Source: Paenibacillus glacialis
Lineage (GTDB): Bacteria; Bacillota; Bacilli; Paenibacillales; Paenibacillaceae
DNA length: 64,000 bases
Assembly: GCF_001637205.1 (NCBI RefSeq)
Contig: NZ_LVJH01000058.1
Coordinates: 179,332 to 243,331, forward strand
Direction of reading: 5' to 3'
Within the stretch, counting starts at the first letter, position 1. The number at the start of each line of letters is the position of its first letter. This document shows positions 17,419-25,156 of the stretch, in pieces. The position numbers and the translations under genes are program-made. The notes under the pieces were generated by a model. It made no database searches and was not told the origin of the DNA. It saw only the letters and a list, made by a program, of their open reading frames with translations.

Positions 17419-18390
17419 CTATTTCTGCTGTAAAATACCGTTAATCCAATTAGCTAGATCCTGCGTCTGAGCAAGAAGAGCAATAGGATCACGGTACCAA
17501 GATCGTTTTTCATTCCACAGATAGACTCGGCCCTCGCGAATCGCCTTTAGGGAACCCCATATTGGGTCCGCTTGCAGTTCCTCCAGCGATGATTCAGTGG
17601 TCAGCACGAAGTAATCTCCAGCATACTCCGGTAGCTTCTCCAAGGATATTTCAGTGTAAGTATTAGTCATCACTTCAGCAGGAAGCGAAGCTGGGGCCTT
17701 AAGGCCTAGCGCCTGATAAATATTTCTGCCCCCGCGCCCAGATTTGGCGCCGAACACGAACACCTGTCCATCATACTCCTGGAATACAGAGAACGTGGCA
17801 TCTTTAGGCACAACCTCCTGAACTTTAGCTTTATTCGCAGCAATATGATTTTCGTATTGACTCAGCCATTCAGCCGCTTCCGACTCTTTACCCAGCACCT
17901 TTCCGAAGTAGGTTACTTCTTCATGAACGCTGTTGAAAGTATTTGATGCTACTGACACCGTAGGTGCAATCTGACTATATTTCTCGTAAATCTCCGGCTT
18001 TCTGGTATGCGTAATAATGAGATCAGGTGCCATGGTCAGCAGCTTCTCGAATGACTCCCCGACCGCTTCTACTCCTTCCAAATGACCCTCTAGATAGGGA
18101 CTTTGTAGTAACAAATCATTGGATCCGATCGGTTCAATACCTAGTGCGATAACCGTACCCAGATAATCTACTGCCGCAACCCGCTTAGGTGCCAGCGGAA
18201 TGTTAACATCACCAAACAAGGTGGATACGGTTTTAGTTTCAGACGGACTGACTGATGCTGTCTCTGTTCCTGTCGAGCTTTTCGGACTTGTGCTGAGCGG
18301 AGCACCACTACCCGCCGCACATGCATTGAGCATTAAAGCGAGACATAGCCATAGCGTGGATAGTATAACCGATTTGGAGCCTTTATTCAT
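17419..18390 (-). CDS. Iron-siderophore ABC transporter substrate-binding lipoprotein (FecB/Peripla_BP_2)
   Basis: 323 aa from ATG at 18390. AAGGGGA lies 9 nt upstream. The N-terminus is a lipoprotein signal peptide ending in the lipobox LNAC. The Peripla_BP_2 fold shows as VNIPLAPKRVAAVDYLGTVI, MAPDLIITHTRKPEIYEKYS, APTVSVASNTFNSVHEEV and YAGDYFVLTTESS. A Fur box lies 27 bp upstream, indicating iron repression. No permease or ATPase genes are nearby, so it may serve a transporter elsewhere, as orphan binding proteins do. The upstream AraC frame reads straight into this gene with no stop (see findings). The siderophore type is unknown. Confidence 0.9.
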   Translation of the reverse strand: MNKGSKSVILSTLWLCLALMLNACAAGSGAPLSTSPKSSTGTETASVSPSETKTVSTLFGDVNIPLAPKRVAAVDYLGTVIALGIEPIGSNDLLLQSPYLEGHLEGVEAVGESFEKLLTMAPDLIITHTRKPEIYEKYSQIAPTVSVASNTFNSVHEEVTYFGKVLGKESEAAEWLSQYENHIAANKAKVQEVVPKDATFSVFQEYDGQVFVFGAKSGRGGRNIYQALGLKAPASLPAEVMTNTYTEISLEKLPEYAGDYFVLTTESSLEELQADPIWGSLKAIREGRVYLWNEKRSWYRDPIALLAQTQDLANWINGILQQK

Positions 18391-19350
18391 TGTGAAGTCC
18401 CCTTCTTTTCTATGTTGATAATGATATTCATTACCATTAATAATATAGAGTTGTGAGGAGACATTTACAATGGAGTTTTTTAACCCCTTTTTTGTATGAT
18501 TAGAACCCTGTCCTTGACGAACCAGGTGATTATTTCTAAATTTACCTGGGGCGATGCCCATGTATTTTTTGAACAAACGATTAAAATAAAACAAATCTGG
18601 ATAGCCCACATTGCGTGCAATTTCCTGCAAAGAGGCATCCGTTGTAAGCAGTAGACATTGCGCTTTCTCTAATCTTAGCCTAATTACATATTCGATCGGA
18701 CTGAGTCCCGTCTTTTCCTTGAATTTACGTGACAAATACTGCGGACTGTAATTGAGTTGTAACGACAATGACTCTATAGATTTAGATTCTTGATAATGCT
18801 CGGATAAAAAGCTTATCACCTGCTCTGTTAGGCTGTGTTGACTATTCTCCTCTGGACTAAGCTGTATCTGACGCAAAAGTCTATGTACAAATTGATAAAA
18901 GAATCCTCTAACCTGCAACTTATCCAACCCGTTAGTATGATTCCAGTGCCGGTGCATCCTTTGGGTGAATTCCAACAGCTCTAGAGCATCATGTGGTGCG
19001 AAGCTAAATGTTTGCTCGAATGGGTTATCACTCTCTATCAACATTTGAAATTCATAGAGACAATTAGGCGGCAATACAGCCTTATATAGAATCAGGTAGT
19101 ATTCAAGAACAGTCTCCGCTTCGGCTTCCAAGCATGCCCCCTTCCCTACATGCAAAACATGAAACCGATCGGCATAATAGGCTTCTCCGTCCAACCATAA
19201 CCGACCTCTGCCTCGCACAGTATAGACAAATGTACTAGCCGGTAGTATATACCTATGCAAACGCTCGCCACGTTCTAGCACGTTGTGCCTGACGTCAAGA
19301 ACCTTAACAATAGCTTGATTCCATAATTGGATATGATCATCAATGTTCAT
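18391..19350 (-). CDS. AraC-family regulator whose frame continues into the downstream lipoprotein
   Basis: An N-terminal cupin-like sensor (~1-150) is followed by an AraC double helix-turn-helix at ~175-275: ESLSLQLNYSPQYLSRKFKE, then SPIEYVIRLRLEKAQCLLL, then LQEIARNVGYPDLFYFNRLFKK. Normally the protein ends soon after the second motif (GIAPGKFRN). Here there is no stop. About 45 linker codons, which cover a Fur box and a ribosome site, lead in frame to the lipoprotein ATG at 18390 and on to 17419, giving one 643-codon frame. A Fur box also precedes this gene. By analogy with Btr-type activators, it probably activates siderophore uptake genes. Whether the fused product is made is unknown. 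Confidence 0.85.
18417..18435 (-). promoter_or_regulatory. Fur box upstream of the siderophore-binding lipoprotein
   Basis: The plus strand reads GATAATGATATTCATTACC, 17 of 19 matching the classical Fur box. It lies 27 bp before the lipoprotein start, inside the continuous AraC reading frame. Confidence 0.8.
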
Positions 19351-19446
19351 TTACTGCTACTCAGATCCTCTCTCTTCTCACGCAGCCACTAAAGGGATAT
19401 CCCTTTAATTCCATGTCACGAGTACGGCAGCCTAGTGGTCTTTATT

Positions 19447-19465
19447 GATAATGATTCTCAATGAT
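19447..19465 (-). promoter_or_regulatory. Fur box upstream of the AraC-family gene
   Basis: TGATAATGATTCTCA matches the 7-1-7 Fur consensus at 14 of 15 positions. It lies about 100 bp upstream of the AraC start. Confidence 0.75.
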
Positions 19466-19744
19466 ATTGTATAGTACAATAGCAAATATTTCAAATTACA
19501 TCGACAACTACATACGATTATACCCTGCCGATAGCAGATATTGTCGCAAGTTTGGCAGAGTGCTGGAAAAGGAAACGGCTATCCAGTTGACTTTATCCCC
19601 ATAGATCGGCGAGACGAAAAATACGAGCAGCGAGACAAGCGGTAGAGCATGAAGCGTTTCCTTCACCGTCTTAGTCGGCGAAAAAAAGCAGAGATACGGG
19701 ATGCAAACATTTGTCTGCGCCCGTGACGTAGGGATTAGGTATCT
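19466..19744. other. Region with fragmentary minus-strand coding text, no supported gene
   Basis: The minus strand from about 19680 to 19510 reads as hydrophobic protein-like text (TVKETLHALPLVSLLVFFVS, then NWIAVSFSSTLPNLRQ) without a start or ribosome site. A hairpin with AGATAC/GTATCT and GGG/CCC arms at about 19690-19742 is followed by TTTTTTT on the minus strand. It could terminate the small gene ending at 19745. I cannot name the fragment. Confidence 0.3.
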
Positions 19745-19981
19745 TCATTCGAACCTCCGCAGATGCTTCAATCTGTCTTTGAACCTGATAAGCCCGTCTG
19801 TTCCATAAGCTCCGGAATCCGATGGCTTCCCGCTGCGGTTGAAATCGTAATGGACGCTAAACCATACTAGTGTGACCGTCGTATGCCGCAGATCGTGGAA
19901 GAAGATATAGCGAGCCTTATCAGCCCCTGTATTACCTACTTCAAGAATCCTGTAACACAACCCAAAACCCTTATGAAACAA
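19745..19981 (-). CDS. Unrecognised 78-aa ORF downstream of the original rlmCD end
   Basis: The frame reads from a TTG at 19981 (MFHKGFGLCYRILEVGNTG, then KARYIFFHDLRHTTVTLVWF and GKPSDSGAYGTDGLIRFKDR). AAGAGG precedes it by ~10 nt. It starts 20 bp after the stop of the displaced rlmCD 3' end (20001-20003) and is followed by a hairpin and T-run. The amino-acid text is not low-complexity and looks coding, but I recognise no family. It could be the tail of a larger lost gene. The TTG start is uncertain. Confidence 0.35.
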   Translation of the reverse strand: MFHKGFGLCYRILEVGNTGADKARYIFFHDLRHTTVTLVWFSVHYDFNRSGKPSDSGAYGTDGLIRFKDRLKHLRRFE

Positions 19982-20000
19982 GAGATAATAACCTCTTGCA

Positions 20001-20049
20001 CTATTCCCTCCTCAACCACACAACCGACTCCACATGCACCGTATGAGGG
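20001..20049 (-). pseudogene. Displaced 3' end of rlmCD (left attachment site of the integrative element)
   Basis: On the minus strand this reads PHTVHVESV then VWLRRE and a stop at 20001, matching the C-terminus of rlmCD at 23.6 kb. The bases 20012-20049 repeat 23621-23658 with 3 mismatches, and a 25-bp core (20021-20045) is identical. Confidence 0.85.
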
Positions 20050-20633
20050 TTGAAAAAGCTTTAACTATATAATCTATTATAGTGTGCTGAAGCCTTGATT
20101 TAAATGGGTTTTTAGTTTCCCTATCCGTTCTGGTGGGTTGGGTTAGAGTGGTTGGTGTTACTTTTTAACACCAATTTAACACCAGTATTAATAGCACCGT
20201 TAGCAACAAGAAGTTTTATGGTAGACGAGAGAAATATCTATCGATGTCTATTTCAGACTCAATCCAAGATCGAAGCGTAAAAGAAGCAACAGAATCTGTT
20301 TCCATCTCATTCAACCATAAAATTTGCAACCATCAAGATACACAAATTGGATACTTAAGATTTCCTATTTGAAGGCATCTGAACTCCTACCCTTATCGCT
20401 ATCAGCGATAGGTATATGTACCATTATGCATTCCGATCTAAGAGGAATCCTTATTAAATAGGGATTTGTTTGCAATATCTTCTTAGCTTTTCGGTTCTTT
20501 AATAATGCTTGGTGGCGGTTTTAGTCCAGTCACCATGATTTAATGGGCTATGTTCCCACATACCACATGTGTTAGTTTTTTTCTTTTGTTTTCCCATTCC
20601 CTTTCTTAGTGAGAAGTTTTTTCTTTTAAGATA
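20050..20633. other. Left end of the element: repeats but no supported gene
   Basis: It contains an inverted repeat TGGTGTTA/TAACACCA at 20153-20173 with a further direct copy of TTTAACACCA at 20175-20184, and a palindrome at about 20391-20413. A 42-codon frame from 20243 (MSISDSIQDRSVKEATESVS, with GAGAG upstream) is open, but I cannot support it as a gene. Confidence 0.4.
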
Positions 20634-21362
20634 CTAAATAATTTTACTTTCAAGCATATTATCAACTTTATTTTTTATAGTTTTTAAACTTAAAGTATCC
20701 ATTTCCTCTAAAATCCTTAAAGTTTCAGCTGTATCTTTTGAATTGTCAACTATAATAATTTGATGGTCAGTACTCAATTCAATCAACATCTTATATATTT
20801 CTTCGTATACTTCTGGATCAATTATAAGGTCTTTTTCTGAGACCTCGATTTGTACAACTTCCTCCTTTGGTAGTTCATCGCTTTTAAGAGTCCCCAAGTA
20901 CTTACTCAATGAGTCTAACATCAATACTCCTGGATGACCTGATGCATATCCTTCTTTTTCACTTGAAAGGATAGCTGCTAAATACGAGAGTTGCATACAT
21001 TGCAACAGACCACCACTCTCGTGGTCATATACGCTTGATCCAGAGTAATATGGTATATATTTTTCCGAGTCAATGTATGTTTCATTGTCTGCATCATATT
21101 TAAATCTACGCATATACTCTTTATAGTGCTCATCCAGATGTGTAAACACTTGCTTTTTATAATCTTCGCTTACATTCAACTTCTCTAGTGCTTCTTCTAA
21201 ACCTTTTACTTTTCCTTCCAATTCACTTATCAACTTTTCCTTTTCAACAATTTTACGATGTATTCTTAAGCACTCTTTTACAATTTCATGCTCTCTCGTA
21301 AGCTTATTTACAATACTATTAATACTGTCTATCTGAGATAGAAAAGAAACGATTGCACCCAT
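20634..21362 (-). CDS. C-terminal half of an SMC/RecN-like ABC ATPase (probably truncated)
   Basis: 242 aa. An N-terminal coiled coil (~15-65: REHEIVKECLRIHRKIVEKE and more heptads) is followed by HESGGLLQCMQLSYLAAIL (an ABC-signature-like SGG). GVLMLDSLSKYLG is Walker-B-like, and QIIIVDNSKD looks like the strand after it. The Walker A half that must pair with this lobe is absent here and in the 240 bp upstream. However, a good GGAGGAG ribosome site precedes the ATG, so it may be translated as it stands. SMC-like ATPases in small islands are often parts of anti-phage systems, but nothing here proves that. It lies in the decayed rlmCD element. Confidence 0.55.
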   Translation of the reverse strand: MGAIVSFLSQIDSINSIVNKLTREHEIVKECLRIHRKIVEKEKLISELEGKVKGLEEALEKLNVSEDYKKQVFTHLDEHYKEYMRRFKYDADNETYIDSEKYIPYYSGSSVYDHESGGLLQCMQLSYLAAILSSEKEGYASGHPGVLMLDSLSKYLGTLKSDELPKEEVVQIEVSEKDLIIDPEVYEEIYKMLIELSTDHQIIIVDNSKDTAETLRILEEMDTLSLKTIKNKVDNMLESKII

Positions 21363-21610
21363 CTAAAAAAACTCCTCCATCCAACTAATTAATTTTTTCT
21401 ATATATTCTCCTGAAGATGGTCTATTCCTCCGTCGTGCAGTTGCTGCGTACAAAAGCACTTTTGTTCGCGCTTTCATCAACGTATATGAGTGACCAATTA
21501 AGAATTTTACGGTTTTTAACAGTTTTATATTAATTCCTTTTGTTATGTCTTCGGGACATCTCCTAATAAGGTTTCTTTGTTGTTTTAACAAAAAAAAATG
21601 TAAAGTTGGC

Positions 21611-21643
21611 TTGACATCCCAGGAAATGTAAAGTATACTTTAC
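21611..21643 (+). promoter_or_regulatory. Sigma-A promoter with an overlapping 16-bp palindromic operator
   Basis: TTGACA (21611-21616), a 17-bp spacer and TATACT (21634-21639) form a near-ideal promoter. The perfect palindrome GTAAAGTATACTTTAC (21628-21643) covers the -10 box, so the XRE protein encoded 44 bp downstream is likely to repress its own operon. Confidence 0.8.
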
Positions 21644-21686
21644 TTGTCATTATTATACATTAATTCCCACTTATAAAGGAGGCTTT

Positions 21687-21890
21687 ATGAAAAACAGAAT
21701 TCGCGAATTGCGCAAATCGAAGAATATTACGCAGGAGGAATTGTCTAAACAAGTAGGAGTCTCACGGCAATCGATCATTGCAATTGAATCAGGAAAATAC
21801 AATCCATCTATAGAACTTGCTTACCATATTTCAAAATCTTTCAACTGCACTATTGAAGAAGTGTTTATATTCGAAGAGGGGAGAATGTAA
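21687..21890 (+). CDS. Small XRE-family helix-turn-helix regulator
   Basis: 67 aa, almost entirely an HTH_3 domain: MKNRIRELRKSKNITQEELS, then VGVSRQSIIAIESGKYNPSI, then LAYHISKSFNCTIEEVFIFE. It belongs to the compact Cro/C1-type group (YozG-like) that pairs with a small membrane protein. AAAGGAGG precedes the ATG. It overlaps no gene and is followed 2 bp later by the membrane protein. The palindrome across its own promoter suggests autorepression. It lies in the decayed element but looks intact. Confidence 0.92.
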   Translation: MKNRIRELRKSKNITQEELSKQVGVSRQSIIAIESGKYNPSIELAYHISKSFNCTIEEVFIFEEGRM

Positions 21891-21892
21891 TT

Positions 21893-22375
21893 ATGGAGAT
21901 TTCTATCGGGGCTACTATTGGAATGTGTATGGGAATGATTTGTGGGATCCTTGGTTTGTGGTTCGGACGGAAAAAAGCTAGGAAAAACAGAGGTTTAGAT
22001 GAGCTATACTCCCATATTTGGCAAAAGACGAGATCTTATTCATGGTATGTGACATTAGGAGCTATTTTTGTTCTCTTTTCGCTAAATGTGTTAGGGATTG
22101 AATTAAGCTCTGCAATGGTTTTAGGTATCCTTCTTTTTGTGCACATAGGGAGTTGGGGGATAATTGGGATCATTTTACCCATCAACATGTCCGGTACATT
22201 CCCGTTGCCTCTTTCTCGTGTGAAGTTTGGCATAATCGTCATTGCTACCTCTATTATAGTTTTTACGATTATGTCGATCATTGCGAATAACTGGATGTTT
22301 TTACTATTCAGTATTCTGCCTAATTTAATTGGACTTTTTATTGCACTTACAGCAAATAGAAAAGATTCCGAGTAA
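21893..22375 (+). CDS. Small membrane protein paired with the XRE regulator
   Basis: 160 aa with about five hydrophobic segments. The first (IGATIGMCMGMICGILGLWF) is followed by a basic loop FGRKKARKNRGLDELYSHIW. The rest are strongly apolar, ending in PNLIGLFIALTANRKDSE. The start is 2 bp after the regulator stop, so the two are co-transcribed and probably coupled. Such XRE/multi-pass pairs are common in Bacilli and of mostly unknown role. I do not recognise this one beyond that layout. Confidence 0.75.
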   Translation: MEISIGATIGMCMGMICGILGLWFGRKKARKNRGLDELYSHIWQKTRSYSWYVTLGAIFVLFSLNVLGIELSSAMVLGILLFVHIGSWGIIGIILPINMSGTFPLPLSRVKFGIIVIATSIIVFTIMSIIANNWMFLLFSILPNLIGLFIALTANRKDSE

Positions 22376-22477
22376 ACCTACTGTAGATTCGAAATAAAGT
22401 CGTACCGTTTTACCCCTTTGGATATGGTAGAAAATGATCAAACATTTTTATAAAACCGATATTTAAATCTGCTGGAT

Positions 22478-22527
22478 AAGAATCCATTTTGATCCATCTT
22501 TTTTTCGAAAATGGATTCTTTTTATTT
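22478..22527 (+). terminator. Terminator of the XRE/membrane-protein operon
   Basis: A 13-bp stem (AAGAATCCATTTT with AAAATGGATTCTT) is followed on the plus strand by TTTATTT, ~100 bp after the stop at 22375. Confidence 0.75.
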
Positions 22528-22573
22528 ATCGTAAAATACTGGTTTGTGGGGTATTTTTGATCATACTTTATTT

Positions 22574-22725
22574 CAAAGTAACATTCGCCCCTCAGTAATC
22601 TTGCTAGCGCAGGGCTCACGAATTATGACGATCTTGACCCCGAACAACGCGATCTTCACTTCGATATCTCAGATAATTGTCGCTTTTCCTGATCCTTCGC
22701 ATCCTTCAACGAACGCAATTCAAGG
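22574..22725 (-). pseudogene. Thymidylate-kinase-like fragment (dead)
   Basis: One minus-strand frame reads IAFVEGCEGSGKATII, a stop, then KIALFGVKIVIIREPCASKI and TEGRMLL. The glycine-rich P-loop followed ~25 residues later by REP and then a basic E-x-R-x-L stretch is the pattern of thymidylate kinases (GxxGSGKST ... REPGGT ... E/IR). The internal stop and the abrupt end show that it is a relic of about 50 codons. Confidence 0.5.
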
Positions 22726-22862
22726 TTGACGTATCAAAGATAACTGTATGAGTCCACAAAAAAATAACTCCAGCTAATCATACGTGCAGAATCTTCATAC
22801 TAGGAAAAAAACTTGATCCCTTAATAAGCTAGCCGAATCATACTATTAACGTCAAAAAACTA

Positions 22863-23094
22863 TCTTGGTGCTATGTATAGACGAACGGCAGCACGAAAAG
22901 GGAGAAAAAGAGCAGCCATCTCTGTTGCGCATACAATGTTGAGAATAGCCTACTATCTTTTAACACGTGAAGAAATGTATGTGGACCTAGGCGAAGATTA
23001 CTTTGACAAACAGAAGCAACAATCTATTGTGAAATACGCAGTTCGACGACTAGAAAACTTAGGTTATTCTGTAACTATTGCAGAAGTCTCTTAA
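22863..23094 (+). pseudogene. IS110-family transposase, C-terminal remnant
   Basis: The frame reads LGAMYRRTAARKGRKRAAIS, then VAHTMLRIAYYLLTREEMYV, then DLGEDYFDKQ and a typical C-terminus RRLENLGYSVTIAEVS. This is the conserved tail of IS110/IS1111-type transposases. The DEDD catalytic domain and most of the gene are missing, so it cannot transpose. Confidence 0.8.
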
Positions 23095-23172
23095 TTCATT
23101 AATATACCAATATTCCTTATTTCGGGTGCTGTAACCTTCAAAAAAAATGAATGGACTGCGTCTTATTTACTT

Positions 23173-23409
23173 TTGCCCTTTTACAGTAACTGCAGATTTA
23201 ATTTTCATGGGAGCTTAATAAAAAGAGCAGGATACCGAAATAACCTGCGGCATACATCTGCTACAATTCTGATTAACCAGGGCGTACATGCCAAAATAAT
23301 ATCTGAGCGACTTGGTCATGGAAGCATTACCACAACAATGAATATCTATGGTCACGCTCTTCGACCAGCTGATCAAGCTGCTGCTGATAAGTTTGAATCG
23401 TTATTATAA
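23173..23409 (+). pseudogene. Tyrosine recombinase (phage-type integrase), C-terminal remnant
   Basis: The catalytic core end is recognisable: NNLRHTSATILINQGVHAKI, then ISERLGHGSITTTMNIYGHA. It contains the HxxR-like LRHT, the LGH histidine and the nucleophilic Tyr of the IYGH motif. The N-terminal arm-binding and core-binding domains, and the first catalytic Arg, are missing. It sits 210 bp from the right attachment repeat, as integrase genes do, so it was most likely the element's own integrase. A terminator follows at 23430-23470. Confidence 0.85.
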
Positions 23410-23429
23410 AAATAAAACTTCCTGACAAC

Positions 23430-23470
23430 AAAGATGACGCACAGGATCAACAATTCCTGGCGTCATCTTT
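23430..23470 (+). terminator. Terminator after the integrase remnant
   Basis: AAAGATGACGC-A-CAGGA pairs with TCCTGGCGTCATCTTT, with one bulged A. It is followed by a T-rich stretch on the plus strand. Confidence 0.8.
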
Positions 23471-23597
23471 ATGTTCTTTTAGGTTGTTCTCTGACCAATT
23501 TTTACATCACTTTTACATCAACGCACTTTTTAGTCCTCTGTACTACCGATATTGCTAATACTGTTCTACAGACTAAAACCCAGCATATATAAGGGTC

Positions 23598-25076
23598 TCA
23601 ACATTCTGTATTATTCTTTATCAACAACGCAACCGACTCCACATGCACCGTATGCGGGAACATATCCACCGGTTGTATCTCAACCGTACGATATCCACCA
23701 TCTTCTAGCACTCTCAAATCCCTTGCTAGCGTTGAAGGATTACAGCTCACATACACAACCCGCTCCGGTTGCATTGCCAGAATCGTCTCTAACAATCGTG
23801 GGTCACAGCCTTTGCGTGGTGGATCAACGACGATCACGTCAGGTGTGATGCCTTGTTCTTTCCAGCGTGGGATAACATCTTCAGATGCGCCCACTGCGAA
23901 CTCGACATTGCTCATGCCATTCAGTTCCGCATTTGCTTTGGCATCTTCGATTGCTTCAGGGACAATCTCTACGCCATAGACCCGCTTCGCATGCTGAGCC
24001 AAGAATAACGAGATTGTACCGATGCCACAATAAGCATCGATAACAGTCTCTGCTCCAGTAAGTCCAGCATAATCCAACGTTTTACCATATAGCACTTCGG
24101 TTTGAGTCGGATTCACTTGATAGAAAGAACGAGCAGAAATAGCAAATTTCACGTCTCCGATATAATCGTATATAACTTCATTTCCCCACAGTACGTTTGT
24201 TTTGTCTCCAAAGATGACATTCGTCGTTTTAGTATTAATATTATGACAGATGCTTGTCACGGCTGGCATTGCCTTCGTGATCTCAGCGATCCAAGTATCT
24301 ACATTCGGAATCTTCGCTCCATTCGTAACTAAGACAACCATCATTTCACCCGTACGGAAGGCTACTTTAACAACAACATGACGAAGCAAGCCTTGACCTG
24401 TTTCTTCGTCGTACGCCGTGATACCAAGCTTCTGACCAATGGATTTGATATGCGCCACAATTTCGTCATTATTCTCATGCTGAATGAGGCATGCCTCCAT
24501 ATCGATAATCCGATGGCTCCCTTTTGCGTAGAACCCACCGACAAGCCCACCCTCAGTTATACCAAAAGGAACTTGAGCTTTATTGCGATAGCGCCAAGGT
24601 TCACTCATACCGAGTGTAGGGAGAACAGTAATTCCTTGTTCTTTGCCTTCGATCTCACTATTCAAACTTCCATCTGTCACATCTAACTTACCAATCCGAA
24701 CTAAGTTGTCCACCACTAACTGACGTTTCCACGCTAATTGAGCGTTATAGTCCATATGCTGTAACTGGCAGCCGCCACATTGGTCGTTGATAGGACAAGG
24801 TGCAGCAATACGATCTTGGCTCTGTAGAATGATATCCAGAAGTTTGGCATAGCCATACTGCTTCTTCGTCTTGAGCACTTTCACGCGGACTTTCTCCCCT
24901 GGGAGTGCGCCCGCAACAAAAAGGGTATAGCCTTCTGTACGGCCTACCCCTTCTCCGTCATGGTTCATACCGATGATGTCGATCACAACTTCATCGTTCT
25001 TGGATACCGGCAACCCGATCAACAGAGCCGGATTGCTGCGGCGATCGTTTGGTCGACCGCTACGGTGTTTTTTCAT
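23598..25076 (-). CDS. rlmCD: 23S rRNA (uracil-5-)-methyltransferase, RlmCD type
   Basis: 492 aa. It methylates uracil C5 in 23S rRNA using SAM (RlmC/RlmD/RumA group). An N-terminal TRAM RNA-binding domain (~27-85) is followed by the Fe-S cysteine cluster CPINDQCGGCQLQH. The SAM site is VIDAYCGIGTISLFLA, and the catalytic region has VVDPPRKGCD and VSCNPSTLARDL with the nucleophilic Cys. The C-terminal ~15 codons come from the integrative element's right attachment site. The displaced older end lies at 20001-20049. The gene is therefore intact but its last residues differ from the ancestral version. It starts ~80 bp downstream of dagK on the same strand. Confidence 0.95.
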   Translation of the reverse strand: MKKHRSGRPNDRRSNPALLIGLPVSKNDEVVIDIIGMNHDGEGVGRTEGYTLFVAGALPGEKVRVKVLKTKKQYGYAKLLDIILQSQDRIAAPCPINDQCGGCQLQHMDYNAQLAWKRQLVVDNLVRIGKLDVTDGSLNSEIEGKEQGITVLPTLGMSEPWRYRNKAQVPFGITEGGLVGGFYAKGSHRIIDMEACLIQHENNDEIVAHIKSIGQKLGITAYDEETGQGLLRHVVVKVAFRTGEMMVVLVTNGAKIPNVDTWIAEITKAMPAVTSICHNINTKTTNVIFGDKTNVLWGNEVIYDYIGDVKFAISARSFYQVNPTQTEVLYGKTLDYAGLTGAETVIDAYCGIGTISLFLAQHAKRVYGVEIVPEAIEDAKANAELNGMSNVEFAVGASEDVIPRWKEQGITPDVIVVDPPRKGCDPRLLETILAMQPERVVYVSCNPSTLARDLRVLEDGGYRTVEIQPVDMFPHTVHVESVALLIKNNTEC

Positions 25077-25156
25077 GATGCTATATTCACTTCTTTCCTT
25101 ATCTTCTCATCATATATATTTGTTGCATTTCTATCACGTATTCCTACTACTTATAA

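Larger units (their letters stand above)
20012..23658. mobile_element. Decayed integrative element inserted at the 3' end of rlmCD
   Basis: The element is bounded by direct repeats (20012-20049 and 23621-23658), both versions of the rlmCD C-terminal coding end. Inside lie an ABC-ATPase C-terminal fragment, an XRE regulator with a membrane protein, a dead thymidylate-kinase-like fragment, an IS110 transposase tail and the C-terminal part of a tyrosine recombinase next to the right repeat, the normal place for an integrase. Nothing here could move the element now. Its gene content and low GC differ from the flanks. The boundaries are inferred from the repeat, and the direction of integration (that the left copy is the original end) is the simplest reading. 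Confidence 0.85.

Noticed and set aside
21385..21591. 68-codon minus-strand frame just upstream of the ATPase fragment
   Set aside because: No ribosome site, no recognisable motif and poor coding character. It might be a relic of the missing N-terminal half, but no Walker A is visible.
20000..24000. Possible prophage
   Set aside because: No structural, lysis or packaging genes; only a truncated integrase, an IS tail and a few small genes remain.
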